Shown: positions 48,575 through 58,492, numbered from the stretch's first letter. The stretch is 59,546 nt of DNA from JAFGCL01 sp964492335 (GCA_964492335.1 CAZBJX010000012.1:1-59546); one strand, 5' to 3'. Translations and numbers: made by a program. Notes: generated by a model not told the origin, from the letters alone.

Positions 48575-49047
48575 GAGCTCTCCAGCAGCAGGTAGGCCTC
48601 CCAGCCCAGCAAGCAGAAGAGGGTGACGACGATCCCGGCTGTCACCACGCCCAGGACTATGGCCAGCAGGGCCCGCTTGTACTCGATGCCCATGAGGTAG
48701 GCCAGTACCGAGCCGGTCCAGGCCCCGGTGAAGGGAAGCGGAATGGCCACGAACATGGCCAGGCCGACCCACCCGTACTTCTCCACCAGCCCGCCCCGCC
48801 GCCGGGTGTACCGCAAGAACCATTCGACCAGCTTCTTGATCCAGGGTATCTTGCTCATCAGCTTCACCACCAGGTCGTACAAGGCCAGCGCAACAGGGAT
48901 AGGCAGCAGGTTCCCGACTACGCCCAGAAGGAAGGCCCCGTACCAGGGGAAATCGTAGCGGAAGAGGGCCAGCGGGATGCCGCCGCGGAGCTCGGATATG
49001 GGAGTGGCCGAAACCAGGATGACCCTCAGGATCTCGCCAAGGTCCAT
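48571..49047 (-). CDS. Small multidrug export family membrane protein (COG2426)
   Basis: The 158-residue protein has about four or five membrane helices with the family N-terminus ILVSATPISELRGGIPLALF and PFTGAWTGSVLAYLMGI in the middle. The Pfam name suggests drug export, but evidence for that function is thin in the family. It lies 16 bases after the VTT gene. Confidence 0.85.
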   Translation of the reverse strand: MDLGEILRVILVSATPISELRGGIPLALFRYDFPWYGAFLLGVVGNLLPIPVALALYDLVVKLMSKIPWIKKLVEWFLRYTRRRGGLVEKYGWVGLAMFVAIPLPFTGAWTGSVLAYLMGIEYKRALLAIVLGVVTAGIVVTLFCLLGWEAYLLLESS

Positions 49048-49063
49048 GGTCTTATCTCCTCTT

Positions 49064-49732
49064 TCAGGCCGTGGTCTTGATCCCCAGCCAGCCGAGTATG
49101 TAGCCCATCCCCCAGGCCCCCAGGTAGGCCACGTAGGTGGCCTTCACGATCTTGCCGGCCGCTGATGCCAGGTAGTACTTCCAGGGGGCCATCCCGGTGG
49201 CCCCCGCCGTGGCGCCGAAGAACATGTAGAAGGGATTGAAGATGGCGGAGGCCAGGAATACGGTCACGTAGCCCCTCTTCCCCATCCAGCTGTCGATGCG
49301 GGAGTATATCCTGTTGAACGCCATCTGGACCCGCCCCTGGCCAGGCTCCTTGAGATAGGACTCCCCACCCAGGCCCAGCACGTACCCGGTGAACCCCCCC
49401 AGGGCCTCCCCCAGTCCGGCGACCACGCCTACAACCAGGGGGAAGGGCACTATCCCGCCGAGGGCGAACACGGTGGGCACGCCCGGCACGTAGACGATGA
49501 CCGTGGCGCCGGCCATGAAGTTGACCACAAACGCGATAGCATACGCGTAGTTCTTATACTGATCGATGTTCTGAACGATGCGCTCGAGGTCCTCTTTGTA
49601 CACCACCGCCAGGACGCCGATGGCCACGATCAGAAGCACGGAAAGGAGTATCAGATACCATCTGCGCTTGCGGGGATTCCTGGCCTGCTGGTCGTCCTGG
49701 GTGATCGGTGCGGCCATCTCTCGAGAAAGCAT
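49064..49732 (-). CDS. VTT-domain (DedA/TVP38-like) membrane protein
   Basis: The 222-residue protein has a cytoplasmic head, a first helix (YLILLSVLLIVAIGVLAVV) and the VTT core with PGVPTVFALGGIVPFPLVV, GEALGGFTGYVLGLG and FNPFYMFFGATAGATGM. VTT proteins include lipid scramblases and flippases such as DedA. GGAGG lies nine bases before the ATG at 49732. Confidence 0.88.
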   Translation of the reverse strand: MLSREMAAPITQDDQQARNPRKRRWYLILLSVLLIVAIGVLAVVYKEDLERIVQNIDQYKNYAYAIAFVVNFMAGATVIVYVPGVPTVFALGGIVPFPLVVGVVAGLGEALGGFTGYVLGLGGESYLKEPGQGRVQMAFNRIYSRIDSWMGKRGYVTVFLASAIFNPFYMFFGATAGATGMAPWKYYLASAAGKIVKATYVAYLGAWGMGYILGWLGIKTTA

Positions 49733-49806
49733 ACAGGGGGGCCTCCGCAGAAGTCAACAGCGGGCGCCCGCAGCCAGGCCACGCTCGCGGCACGCTCAGC
49801 TCCAAG

Positions 49807-49835
49807 TTGACATTTGACGGGCCAGGCCAGATAAT
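49807..49835 (+). promoter_or_regulatory. Promoter for rpsP-khpA, nearly leaderless
   Basis: A consensus TTGACA (49807-49812) and GATAAT (49830-49835) are 17 bases apart. The ATG at 49846 is only ten bases after the -10 box, leaving a leader of a few bases at most. Confidence 0.7.
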
Positions 49836-49845
49836 AGCATCTACT

Positions 49846-50145
49846 ATGGTGAGAATAAGACTGCAGAGAGTAGGCGCCAAGAACCGACCCAGCTATCGCG
49901 TTATCGTCGTTGACTCCCGGGCTCCGAGGGACACGGCCTACATCGAGAGGATCGGCCACTACAATCCCCTTACCGACCCGGAGACCGTGGTGATACAGCC
50001 GGACAAGGCCACCAAGTGGCTCCAGCGGGGGGCCCAGCCCAGCGAAGCGGTGCACCGGCTCCTGGCCAAGCAGGGCCTCATGCCTCCCCCGCCACCCCGG
50101 GTCTTCAAGCCCAAGGCGGAGCCCGCCACTGAGGGCGCGAAATGA
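49846..50145 (+). CDS. rpsP: 30S ribosomal protein S16
   Basis: The 99-residue protein begins MVRIRLQRVGAKNRPSYRVI and has the S16 motif IERIGHYNPL; the tail is Pro/Lys-rich. Similarity begins at ATG 49846. It overlaps khpA by ATGA, the classic rpsP-khpA pair, although ffh, rimM and trmD usually nearby are missing here. Confidence 0.96.
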   Translation: MVRIRLQRVGAKNRPSYRVIVVDSRAPRDTAYIERIGHYNPLTDPETVVIQPDKATKWLQRGAQPSEAVHRLLAKQGLMPPPPPRVFKPKAEPATEGAK

Positions 50146-50372
50146 AAGGCTTGGTGGAGTACATCGCCAGGTCGATTGTCACCATACCCGACGCTGTCGT
50201 AGTCACTGAAGAGATCACCGCGGACAACAACGTCATCCTCAAGCTGGAAGTAGCGCCGGACGACAGAGGCCGCGTCATCGGCAAGCAGGGGAGGGTGGCT
50301 GAGGCTATGCGGACCCTCTTGAGAGTGGCGGCTGTCCGGGCCGGCGTCCGGGTGCAGCTCGAAATCCTCTAG
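50142..50372 (+). CDS. khpA: KH-domain RNA-binding protein KhpA
   Basis: The 76-residue protein has a single KH domain with the loop VIGKQGRVAEAMRTLLRVAA. KhpA pairs with KhpB/Jag (5826) in an RNA-binding complex. It overlaps rpsP by ATGA and ends 23 bases from the end of atpC on the other strand. Confidence 0.94.
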   Translation: MKGLVEYIARSIVTIPDAVVVTEEITADNNVILKLEVAPDDRGRVIGKQGRVAEAMRTLLRVAAVRAGVRVQLEIL

Positions 50373-50395
50373 CTCCCGGCGCTTCCGCGCCTTCC

Positions 50396-50818
50396 CTAGA
50401 TGACCCTGTTCCCCTTCTTCTTCCGGCGCTCGCTCACTCTCAACCGCGCGAGCGATCTCCTCAGAGCGGCCTCGGCAGCAGCCGATTCCGTCGCGCTCAG
50501 CGGGCGCTTCATGGACTCCTGAGCACGCTTCATGGCCGCCTCGGCCCGGGCGGTGTCGATGTCGTCGGCATGCTCGGCCGCGTCCGCCAGCACGATCACC
50601 TTCTCATCGAGTACCTCAAGGAAGCCGCCGCTGATGGCCATGTAGGTCTCCTGGCCGCCCATCCGCAGGCACAGCTCTCCGGGCTCCAGCATGGTCATGA
50701 GCGCTGCATGATGGGGCAGGACGGTGAACTGGCCCATGGTCCCCGGGGCGATGACGGCATCCACCTCTCCCGAGAAGACCGGGCTTTCCGCCGTGACGAT
50801 TTCCAGTTTCAGTCCCAT
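50396..50818 (-). CDS. atpC: ATP synthase epsilon subunit
   Basis: The 140-residue protein has the beta-sandwich (KLEIVTAESPVFSGEVDAVI, TMGQFTVLPHHAALMTML) followed by a helical hairpin (RAEAAMKRAQESM). It couples rotor and catalytic head and inhibits hydrolysis. It is the last gene of the operon, 2 bases after atpD. Confidence 0.95.
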   Translation of the reverse strand: MGLKLEIVTAESPVFSGEVDAVIAPGTMGQFTVLPHHAALMTMLEPGELCLRMGGQETYMAISGGFLEVLDEKVIVLADAAEHADDIDTARAEAAMKRAQESMKRPLSATESAAAEAALRRSLARLRVSERRKKKGNRVI

Positions 50819-50820
50819 AG

Positions 50821-52215
50821 CTACATCCCGAGGCGCCGCGCCTCTTCCACCGCGTCCTCGATGGTGCCCACCATGAAGAAGGCCTGCTCCGGCAGGGCAT
50901 CGTGCTTGCCGTCCAGGATCTCCTGGAAGCCCCGCACCGTCTCCTTGATGGGCACGTACTTGCCCTTCCGGCCGGTGAACTGCTCCGCCACCGACATCGG
51001 CTGGGACAGGAACCTCTGGATGCGGCGGGCCCGGGACACCGTCAGCTTGTCCTCTTCCGACAGCTCCTCGATGCCCAGGATGGCGATGATGTCCTGGAGT
51101 TCCTTGTACCTCTGGAGCACCTTCTGGATGCCCCGGGCGACGTTGTAGTGCTCTTCACCCACGATCTTGGGGTCCAGGATCCGGGAGGTCGAAGTCAGGG
51201 GGTCCACCGCGGGGTACAGGCCCAGGTCGGCGATGGAGCGCTCCAGGGCGATGACGGCATCCAGATGGCCCATGGTGGTCACGATGCCCGGGTCGGTGTA
51301 GTCATCGGCCGGAACGTAGATGGCCTGGAAAGAGGTGATGGAGCCCTTCTTGGTGGAGGTGATGCGCTCCTCAAGCTCGCCCACCTCGGTGGCCAGGGTC
51401 GGCTGGTAGCCCACGGCCGAGGGCATTCGCCCCAGCAGGGCCGAGACCTCCATGCCGGCCAGCACGTAGCGATAGATGTTGTCGATGAACAGCAGCACGT
51501 CCTGCCCTTCCAGGTCGCGGAAGTACTCCGCCATGGTCAGGCCGGTGAGCGCGATCCGCGCCCTGACTCCCGGCGGCTCGTTCATCTGCCCGAACACCAG
51601 GGCCGTCTTGGCGATGACCCCGGAGGCCTTCATTTCCGCCCAGAGGTCATTCCCCTCGCGGGACCGCTCGCCCACGCCGGCGAAGACCGACACGCCGCCG
51701 TGGACCGTGGCGATATTGTGAATCAGCTCCTGGATGACCACCGTCTTGCCCACGCCGGCGCCGCCGTAGGCGCCGATCTTGCCGCCCTTGGTGAAGGGGG
51801 CAATCAGGTCAACGACCTTCAGGCCCGTTTCCAGTATCTGGGTGCTGGTCTCCTGCTGGTCATAGGGAGGCGCCATGCGGTGGATGGGCCAGCTCAAGTC
51901 CGCCTTCACCGGGCCCAGGTTGTCCAGGGGTGCCCCCAGCACGTCGAACAGCCGCCCCAGGGTGGCATTGCCTACCGGGACGGATATCGGCGCCCCGGTG
52001 TCGATGGCCTCGACGCCCCGCTCCAGGCCCTCGGTCGGCATCATGGAGAGGCAGCGGACCCAGTTGTTCCCGATGTGGTGCTCCACCTCAAGTACGATCT
52101 TCTCATCGCCTTCGCGAGGGATTTCGATGGCGTTGTAGAGGGCCGGCAGCTCCTCGGGGGGAAACTCGATGTCCACTACCGTGCCGATTACCTGAGCTAC
52201 TTTACCCTTGCCCAT
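50821..52215 (-). CDS. atpD: ATP synthase beta subunit (catalytic)
   Basis: The 464-residue protein has the P-loop GGAGVGKTVVIQEL, GERSREGNDLW, QMNEPPGVRARIALT and the DELSEED-related IEELSEEDKLTV. All the usual catalytic residues appear present. It alternates three conformations to make ATP. Confidence 0.97.
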   Translation of the reverse strand: MGKGKVAQVIGTVVDIEFPPEELPALYNAIEIPREGDEKIVLEVEHHIGNNWVRCLSMMPTEGLERGVEAIDTGAPISVPVGNATLGRLFDVLGAPLDNLGPVKADLSWPIHRMAPPYDQQETSTQILETGLKVVDLIAPFTKGGKIGAYGGAGVGKTVVIQELIHNIATVHGGVSVFAGVGERSREGNDLWAEMKASGVIAKTALVFGQMNEPPGVRARIALTGLTMAEYFRDLEGQDVLLFIDNIYRYVLAGMEVSALLGRMPSAVGYQPTLATEVGELEERITSTKKGSITSFQAIYVPADDYTDPGIVTTMGHLDAVIALERSIADLGLYPAVDPLTSTSRILDPKIVGEEHYNVARGIQKVLQRYKELQDIIAILGIEELSEEDKLTVSRARRIQRFLSQPMSVAEQFTGRKGKYVPIKETVRGFQEILDGKHDALPEQAFFMVGTIEDAVEEARRLGM

Positions 52216-52228
52216 GTCTTATACCCTC

Positions 52229-53089
52229 CTAGGCTAACGCCTCAGCGCCACCGGTGATATCGAGGAGCTCCTTGGTTATCATCTCCTGGCGCGCCTTGTT
52301 GTACACCAGGGTCAACCCCTGCACCAGCTCATTGGCATTATCGCTGGCGTTGCGCATGGCCACCATCCGGGCCGACTGCTCGCTGGCGATCGACTCCAGG
52401 ACGGCATGATAGACCTGCATCTCCACGAACCTGGGGAGCAGGTCGGCCATCACTTCCTTGCGGTTGGGCTCGTAGATGTACTCGATTTCCGCCTTGCGCT
52501 CGCTGGCGGTGGGCTCCACCGGCAGGAGCTGCTGCATTACCGGCCGCTGCGTCATGGTGGTAATGAACTTGCTGTAGGCCAGATACACCACGTCGCAGTT
52601 CTTGTTGGTGTAGTCATCGATGACGATCTTAGATATCGGCATGGTGTCCAGCAGGCTGGGCCTGTCCGACATCCCCGTGAACTCCGCCCGCAGCTCCCGG
52701 CCGTAGCGCATCATATAGTCCCGGCCCTTGCGGCCGATGGTCACCAGCACCGAGGGGACCCCCCTCTCGGCCGTGTCCACTACGAAGCTGCCGGTGCTGC
52801 GGTTCATATTGGCCACCAGGCCGCCACACAGCCCCCGGTCGGGGGTGATGTAGATGATCTCGATCCTCTTCACTTCCCGCCGCTCCAGCAGCGGGTGGCT
52901 GGCGGCGCCCTGCTGAGACACGAGGTCTCCCAGCACCTCCTGGATCTTCTCGGCATACGGCCGCCCCGCCAAAGTGCGCTCCTGCGCCCTCTTCATCTTG
53001 GACGTCGCCACCATCTCCATCGCCTTGGTTATCTTGGCGGTGGACTGGATGCTCTTGATTCGGCGGCGGATGATGCGCAGGTTAGCCAC
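52229..53089 (-). CDS. atpG: ATP synthase gamma subunit
   Basis: The 286-residue protein has the N-terminal coiled coil (RIKSIQSTAKITKAMEMVATSKMK first half) and C-terminal helix (MRNASDNANELVQGLTLVYNKARQ first half), the shaft of the rotor. The central DRGLCGGLVANMNR loop is normal. It lies between atpA and atpD. Confidence 0.95.
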   Translation of the reverse strand: MANLRIIRRRIKSIQSTAKITKAMEMVATSKMKRAQERTLAGRPYAEKIQEVLGDLVSQQGAASHPLLERREVKRIEIIYITPDRGLCGGLVANMNRSTGSFVVDTAERGVPSVLVTIGRKGRDYMMRYGRELRAEFTGMSDRPSLLDTMPISKIVIDDYTNKNCDVVYLAYSKFITTMTQRPVMQQLLPVEPTASERKAEIEYIYEPNRKEVMADLLPRFVEMQVYHAVLESIASEQSARMVAMRNASDNANELVQGLTLVYNKARQEMITKELLDITGGAEALA

Positions 53090-53092
53090 GGC

Positions 53093-54604
<1,512 letters not shown>

Positions 54605-54665
54605 CTACGTCACCTCCAACCCGGATGCGGCAGGCACCAGTACCAACCACACAACCTTGTCCGAG

Positions 54666-55193
54666 TCAAGCTATAGTCTTCCTCAACTCCTGCAGCCTCG
54701 TGCGGGCGCTGCCGTCTATCAGCTTGTCTCCCAGCCTGGCCACAAAGCCGCCGATTATCCCCGGGTCCACGCTCGGCTCCACGGTGACCCTCTTCCCGGC
54801 TATGGCCGCCAGCTTCTGGCCGATGCTCTCGCTCTCCTGCGGGCTGACGGGTATGGCCGTGGTGACCTCCGCCAGCTCCATGCCCAGGTAGGCATTCATC
54901 AGCCGCTTGTACTCCACCGCCATGCTCCGGGCCAGGTAGAGACGGTTCTTCTCCACCAGTAACAGCGCCAGGTTCATGGCTACCGGCGACACGCCTTCAA
55001 GGCCCTGGTCCAACAGGCCCCTCTTCTGGTCCATGCTGACCTTGGGGCTGGCCAGGGTGGCGGCGATCTCGGCATCCCCCATGACGGCCGCGATCCTCTC
55101 GACGTCGGTCAGCCACCTGTCAAGCTGCTTCTCCTCCAGGGCAATCTGGAAGACCGCCTGGGCATGCCGCTTCCCGGATACACCTTTCCCCAT
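54666..55193 (-). CDS. atpH: ATP synthase delta subunit
   Basis: The 175-residue protein is the OSCP/delta type: helical N-terminus (KRHAQAVFQIALEEKQLDRW), C-terminal VTVEPSVDPGIIGGFVARLGD-like motif (seen as PSVDPGIIGGFVARLGDKLI). It joins the b stator to the alpha head. Confidence 0.92.
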   Translation of the reverse strand: MGKGVSGKRHAQAVFQIALEEKQLDRWLTDVERIAAVMGDAEIAATLASPKVSMDQKRGLLDQGLEGVSPVAMNLALLLVEKNRLYLARSMAVEYKRLMNAYLGMELAEVTTAIPVSPQESESIGQKLAAIAGKRVTVEPSVDPGIIGGFVARLGDKLIDGSARTRLQELRKTIA

Positions 55194-55197
55194 GATT

Positions 55198-55701
55198 CTA
55201 ATTCAGCTGGCTCTTCCTGGAGGCCAGGCCCTCCTCCAGTGTCCTGTCGATCAGTTTCTGATGCGCCTGCTTGTCCAGTGACTGCTCGATGACCTTCTCT
55301 GCCGCCAGCACCGCCAGGTCGGCGAACTCGCGGCGCAGCTTGTTGAAGCTCTCTTCCCGGTCGGCCTCAATCTGGGCCTGGGCCTTCAATATCACCGCTT
55401 CCGCTTCTTTGCGGGCCTCCGCTTTGGCCTCTTCCTTCACCCGCTCGGCATTCTGCTGGGCCTGGGCGATGATAGCCTGGCCCTCCTTGCGTCCCGCCTC
55501 GATCTGGGCCCGCACCGACTCCTCGGCCCGTACCGACTCCTGCTTAATCTGCTCCGCCTTCTCCAGGCTCTCCTTGATCTTCGCCGCCCGCTCGTCCAGC
55601 ATCCTGGTAACCGGCCTGTAGAGGAAGACCGTCAGCAAGCCAAGCAGAAGGAAGAAATTGATCATGAAAGCCACCAGATACGGTAGACTTATTCCGAGCA
55701 T
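55198..55701 (-). CDS. atpF: ATP synthase b subunit
   Basis: The 167-residue protein has an N-terminal membrane helix (YLVAFMINFFLLLGLLTVFL) and a long charged coiled coil. It is the peripheral stalk. ATG 55701 follows GGAGGTGAA; the open frame extends 12 codons upstream, but that part is not conserved. Confidence 0.93.
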   Translation of the reverse strand: MLGISLPYLVAFMINFFLLLGLLTVFLYRPVTRMLDERAAKIKESLEKAEQIKQESVRAEESVRAQIEAGRKEGQAIIAQAQQNAERVKEEAKAEARKEAEAVILKAQAQIEADREESFNKLRREFADLAVLAAEKVIEQSLDKQAHQKLIDRTLEEGLASRKSQLN

Positions 55702-55755
55702 TTCACCTCCTCCTTGTCGACTGGGCCGGCCGGTCACACCGGCAAGCCTCTATGG

Positions 55756-55884
55756 CTAGGCAGCCGGCGCGTTGAGCAAGGTATTCATGAGCACGTAGAC
55801 CATCAACCCGGCCAGTCCAACTGCTACCACGAACACCACGGATACCAGGATCACTATCGACATCGGCAGTCCGTCGTTTCCCAT
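55756..55884 (-). CDS. Small membrane protein inside the ATP synthase operon (42 aa)
   Basis: The reverse-strand frame begins at ATG 55884, with GGAGG at ideal spacing, and encodes MGNDGLPMSIVILVSVVFVV followed by AVGLAGLMVYVLMNTLLNAP and a short end. Most of it is one long hydrophobic helix with a Gly-x-x-x-Gly-like face (AVGLAGLMV). It lies between atpE (34 bases) and atpF (54 bases), with no room for anything else. It has no match I recognise to standard Fo subunits, and its codon choice is normal for the window. Confidence 0.72.
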   Translation of the reverse strand: MGNDGLPMSIVILVSVVFVVAVGLAGLMVYVLMNTLLNAPAA

Positions 55885-55918
55885 TGGTCCTCCTTACTCG
55901 ATTCCCGCCCCTTCTTGC

Positions 55919-56158
55919 TTAGGCCACCATGGCCAGGATGATGGAGACGATGAGTGCGTAGATACCGATAGCTTCGCACAGGGCGGCCACCAGGATCATG
56001 TTGGTCAGGATGGCGCCCCTGGCCTCAGGGTTGCGTCCCAGCGCGGTGACGGTGGCGTACCCTATCAACCCCAACCCCAGGGCCGGCCCCAAGAGACCGA
56101 TGCTCCCGGTCAACCCCACTGCGATCATCTTCACTGCATCTACGGTAAACTCATTCAT
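55919..56158 (-). CDS. atpE: ATP synthase c subunit (rotor ring)
   Basis: The 79-residue hairpin has helix one ending GLGLIGYATVTALGRNPEA (loop RNPEA) and helix two with the ion-binding Glu in ALCEAIGIYALIVS. The Gln and Ser/Thr residues that mark sodium-binding rings are missing (Leu in helix one, Ala after the Glu), so proton coupling is expected. YidC, also encoded here, inserts it. Confidence 0.95.
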   Translation of the reverse strand: MNEFTVDAVKMIAVGLTGSIGLLGPALGLGLIGYATVTALGRNPEARGAILTNMILVAALCEAIGIYALIVSIILAMVA

Positions 56159-56179
56159 GTGGCCTGTCCTCCTTCTATG

Positions 56180-57355
56180 TCAATGGTCTTCTTCGCCATG
56201 ACCTGCTGCTATAGTGGCAAACACCAGCGTCAACCCGCCAAAGATCAGGGCCTGGATGAACCCGATCAGCAGCTCCAGGCCGTAGAACGGTATGGCCATC
56301 ACCCAGGGAATAAGGAATGTGGCCGAGAGCAAGAGGATCTCGCCGGCACTCATGTTGCCGAAGAGCCGGAAGGTGAAGCTGATCATGCGGGTCGAGTGGC
56401 TGATGAACTCCAGGACGCCGATCACCATGTTGATGACCCCGGTGACGGTGGCCATGATGCCGTCGACAACCTTCCCCGTGAACAGGAGCTTCATCCCGCG
56501 GATGAATTCGCCGACGTTGATGTACTCGCTGATATAGTGCTTGAAGCCCCGCCCGGTCAGGCCCATCAGCTCGATGAAGAGCACCGCGATGACGGCCAAG
56601 GCCAAGGTCATGTTGACATCCGTGCTGGCGGAGCGCAGCAGCGGCGGCTTGGCGCTGACCAGGGCCACCTGATCGCCTTCGCGAACCTGCTGCCCCACCA
56701 CGACCTCGTATTCCAGCTCCCCCTTGTTGGGGGCGGTGATCATCTCCCATCCGCCAGCGGTCACGAGCCTGATGATCTCCTCTTTCTCCGACCTCACGTG
56801 AAGGACTGCCTCTTCCTCGTCCTCCCCGGTCGCCTCGTGGTGCACCAGCAGCTCCACCACCATCCCGTCCGCCGGCGCCTTGATGTGGTCCTCCACGGCG
56901 ACATTGAATACCGGCCCGTACACCGGCAACAGCGCCAGGTAGGCGTTGAACATCACGAAGATGAAGATGGTGGCCACCACCGGGAAGAAGCGCCGGCCGT
57001 TCTTGCGCCCCGCCACGCCCTCGATGAAGTTCAGCAGGCTCTCCAGGGCCATTTCCACGATAGACTGCAGCCGCCCCGGGATGATCTTCATCTTGCGCGT
57101 GGCCAGGAAGGCGATGAGGGTAACCACGACGATGGTCACCCAGGAGGCGATCAGGGTGTTGGTGATGGGGAAAGCGCTCTCCCGCGCGAATATGGTCTCG
57201 CCCCGGAAGAAGGATTCAATGTTGAGGGAAGGAACCTCCAGCACCTGGGGCAGGAGGCTGATCTTCATGCCCCGCCCGATGGCGCCGCCGGCCAGAGCCA
57301 CGATGAAGAGGATGAGGACTACGCCACCGACGAGACCACAGCCCCGGCGACCCAC
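56180..57355 (-). CDS. atpB: ATP synthase a subunit with an extra external domain
   Basis: The 391-residue protein ends with the normal channel: DVNMTLALAV, the essential Arg in SFTFRLFGNMSAGE, and the last helices. It has an additional N-terminal membrane helix. About 90 extra residues (roughly 150-237) sit in the outward-facing loop before LLRSASTDVN. The insert has two halves with the pattern AP-x-x-G-x-(V/L), IKAPADGMVVELLV and ITAPNKGELEYEVVVGQQVR, ending EGDQVALV. This resembles a biotinyl/lipoyl-type barrel-sandwich fold, without its attachment lysine motif. The GTG start overlaps the AtpZ stop by one base. Confidence 0.93.
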   Translation of the reverse strand: MGRRGCGLVGGVVLILFIVALAGGAIGRGMKISLLPQVLEVPSLNIESFFRGETIFARESAFPITNTLIASWVTIVVVTLIAFLATRKMKIIPGRLQSIVEMALESLLNFIEGVAGRKNGRRFFPVVATIFIFVMFNAYLALLPVYGPVFNVAVEDHIKAPADGMVVELLVHHEATGEDEEEAVLHVRSEKEEIIRLVTAGGWEMITAPNKGELEYEVVVGQQVREGDQVALVSAKPPLLRSASTDVNMTLALAVIAVLFIELMGLTGRGFKHYISEYINVGEFIRGMKLLFTGKVVDGIMATVTGVINMVIGVLEFISHSTRMISFTFRLFGNMSAGEILLLSATFLIPWVMAIPFYGLELLIGFIQALIFGGLTLVFATIAAGHGEEDH

Positions 57356-57591
57356 TAGTGTTTACCCCCGGGTGTCTTGTCGTTCTGCTCTCTGATCAGC
57401 GGTTCTATCATTCTGTACATCCCTAGGACCGCCACCACCAACCCCAGGATAACACCTGCCAGTGTAAATACTATCGATGTCTCGAAGCGTCTGTCAAGCC
57501 AGACCCCGAGCCCGATGCCGCCCCCGATGCAGAAGGCCACGTACCAGCCGATGCCGATGAACCGTAAGGCTTCAACGACCCACTTATCCAT
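57355..57591 (-). CDS. AtpZ/AtpI family Fo assembly or ion protein
   Basis: The 78-residue protein has two membrane helices (FIGIGWYVAFCIGGGIGLGV, VFTLAGVILGLVVAVLGMYR) with WLDRRF between, the AtpZ-type pattern. Such proteins lead atp operons and assist c-ring assembly or magnesium supply. It is the first gene here, 44 bases after the promoter. Confidence 0.88.
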   Translation of the reverse strand: MDKWVVEALRFIGIGWYVAFCIGGGIGLGVWLDRRFETSIVFTLAGVILGLVVAVLGMYRMIEPLIREQNDKTPGGKH

Positions 57592-57634
57592 CCCATCCCT
57601 GCTCGCGCGCTTCTGATCGTCATGGCTGGGATTC

Positions 57635-57664
57635 AGTATACTATGACGTCTTTCGCGCCGTCAA
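57635..57664 (-). promoter_or_regulatory. Promoter for the ATP synthase operon
   Basis: On the reverse strand TTGACG (57659-57664) and TATACT (57635-57640) are 18 bases apart. The start near 57628 gives a leader of about 37 bases. Confidence 0.65.
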
Positions 57665-57738
57665 CGCTGCCGCCGGACACCGGGCGGCCCCCCTTCGCCG
57701 AAGGGCGAGGGCCGCGTTTCGGCGCTTCTCCCCGGATA

Positions 57739-57767
57739 TTGACACCAATGGTCGTTTATGATACGGT
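57739..57767 (+). promoter_or_regulatory. Promoter for the GYD protein
   Basis: TTGACA (57739-57744) and TACGGT (57762-57767) are 17 bases apart. The start would be near 57775, leaving a leader of about 240 bases. Confidence 0.5.
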
Positions 57768-58013
57768 CTCGGTGTGAGCGCGGAGGGCCCGCCGCCGCGG
57801 CACCGCTCCAGCTCAAGACACACAGGGGGGTCGATCCACAGTGACACAGGGGGCTTCACCGGACAAAGCGGCGGACGGCGCTGCCCGCCCGGCCCCTGTT
57901 GGCCCTGCCATAAGGCGGCAATGATGCCACGGTCCGGGCCGTGGCCATCAGGCCCCGGCGCCGGCGGGCACGGTATCGACGGAAATGCCAACGCGGTGAA
58001 AGGAGGATGAACC
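57768..58013 (+). other. Long untranslated leader before the GYD gene
   Basis: This stretch contains no convincing reading frame and no riboswitch consensus I recognise. It ends with the strong ribosome site AAAGGAGG. Two ACACAGGGG-like copies (near 57819 and 57843) are the only repetition noted. With the opposing promoter gap it makes up the 422 bases between the ATP synthase and GYD genes. Confidence 0.4.
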
Positions 58014-58304
58014 ATGTCTACCTACGTCATTCTGGCCACCTACACAGATCAGGGGGCGAAGCGGGTCCGGGAGATAGGCAAGGGCACAGAGGCATTCAAG
58101 GATGATATCGAGAAGCTCGGTGGCAAGCTGGTTTCCTTCTACGCTTTGATGGGATCGTTCGACTTCGTGGTAATCGTGGAGTACCCCAATGACGAGGCGG
58201 CCCTGCAGCGGCTCCTCACCATGGCCATGCGCGGCGATTTCAAGACTACCACCTGCAAGGCCTTCTCCAGCGAAGAGTACCAGAAGGTCGTCAAGAGAAT
58301 CTAG
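58014..58304 (+). CDS. GYD-domain protein
   Basis: The 96-residue protein begins STYVILATYTDQGAKRVREI and has ALMGSFDFVVIVEYPNDEAA, the GYD pattern of a small dimeric ferredoxin-like fold. Family members are common in anaerobes and archaea, with no established role. It is monocistronic and followed by a terminator. Confidence 0.9.
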   Translation: MSTYVILATYTDQGAKRVREIGKGTEAFKDDIEKLGGKLVSFYALMGSFDFVVIVEYPNDEAALQRLLTMAMRGDFKTTTCKAFSSEEYQKVVKRI

Positions 58305-58431
58305 GATAGCCTGGAGCCGGCGTCGGGCGCACCCGTGATGCCGCACCGGCACTCGACAGACGCGGGGACGCCGCGTCTGCAGGGCCCGGGGGTGGCGGCC
58401 GAAGGGGCTCGATGTGCGGCGCCGAGAAGAC

Positions 58432-58463
58432 TGAGGGATGCCCGCGAAGGCGGGCATCCCTCA
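58432..58463. terminator. Bidirectional hairpin between the GYD and stress protein genes
   Basis: Two perfect 14-base arms enclose the loop GAAG. It lies between the converging ends of the GYD gene (58304) and the universal stress gene (58493). There is no U-run, but the stem is strong and symmetrical. Confidence 0.6.
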
Positions 58464-58492
58464 TGCATACTGGGCTGTGCCGGCCGGGGCCG

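Noticed and set aside
55919..56158. Sodium-driven ATP synthase
   Set aside because: The c subunit lacks the Gln of helix one and the Ser/Thr following the Glu that form the sodium site.
57641..58015. Reverse-strand open frame of 124 codons in the gap after the ATP synthase promoter
   Set aside because: It has a Pro/Arg/Ala-rich composition, no ribosome site, and overlaps the promoter and leader of the GYD gene.
58432..58463. Mobile REP-type palindromic repeat
   Set aside because: The GCCCGCGAAGGCGGGC core looks like such repeats, but only one copy is present in the window and its location between convergent gene ends fits a terminator better.
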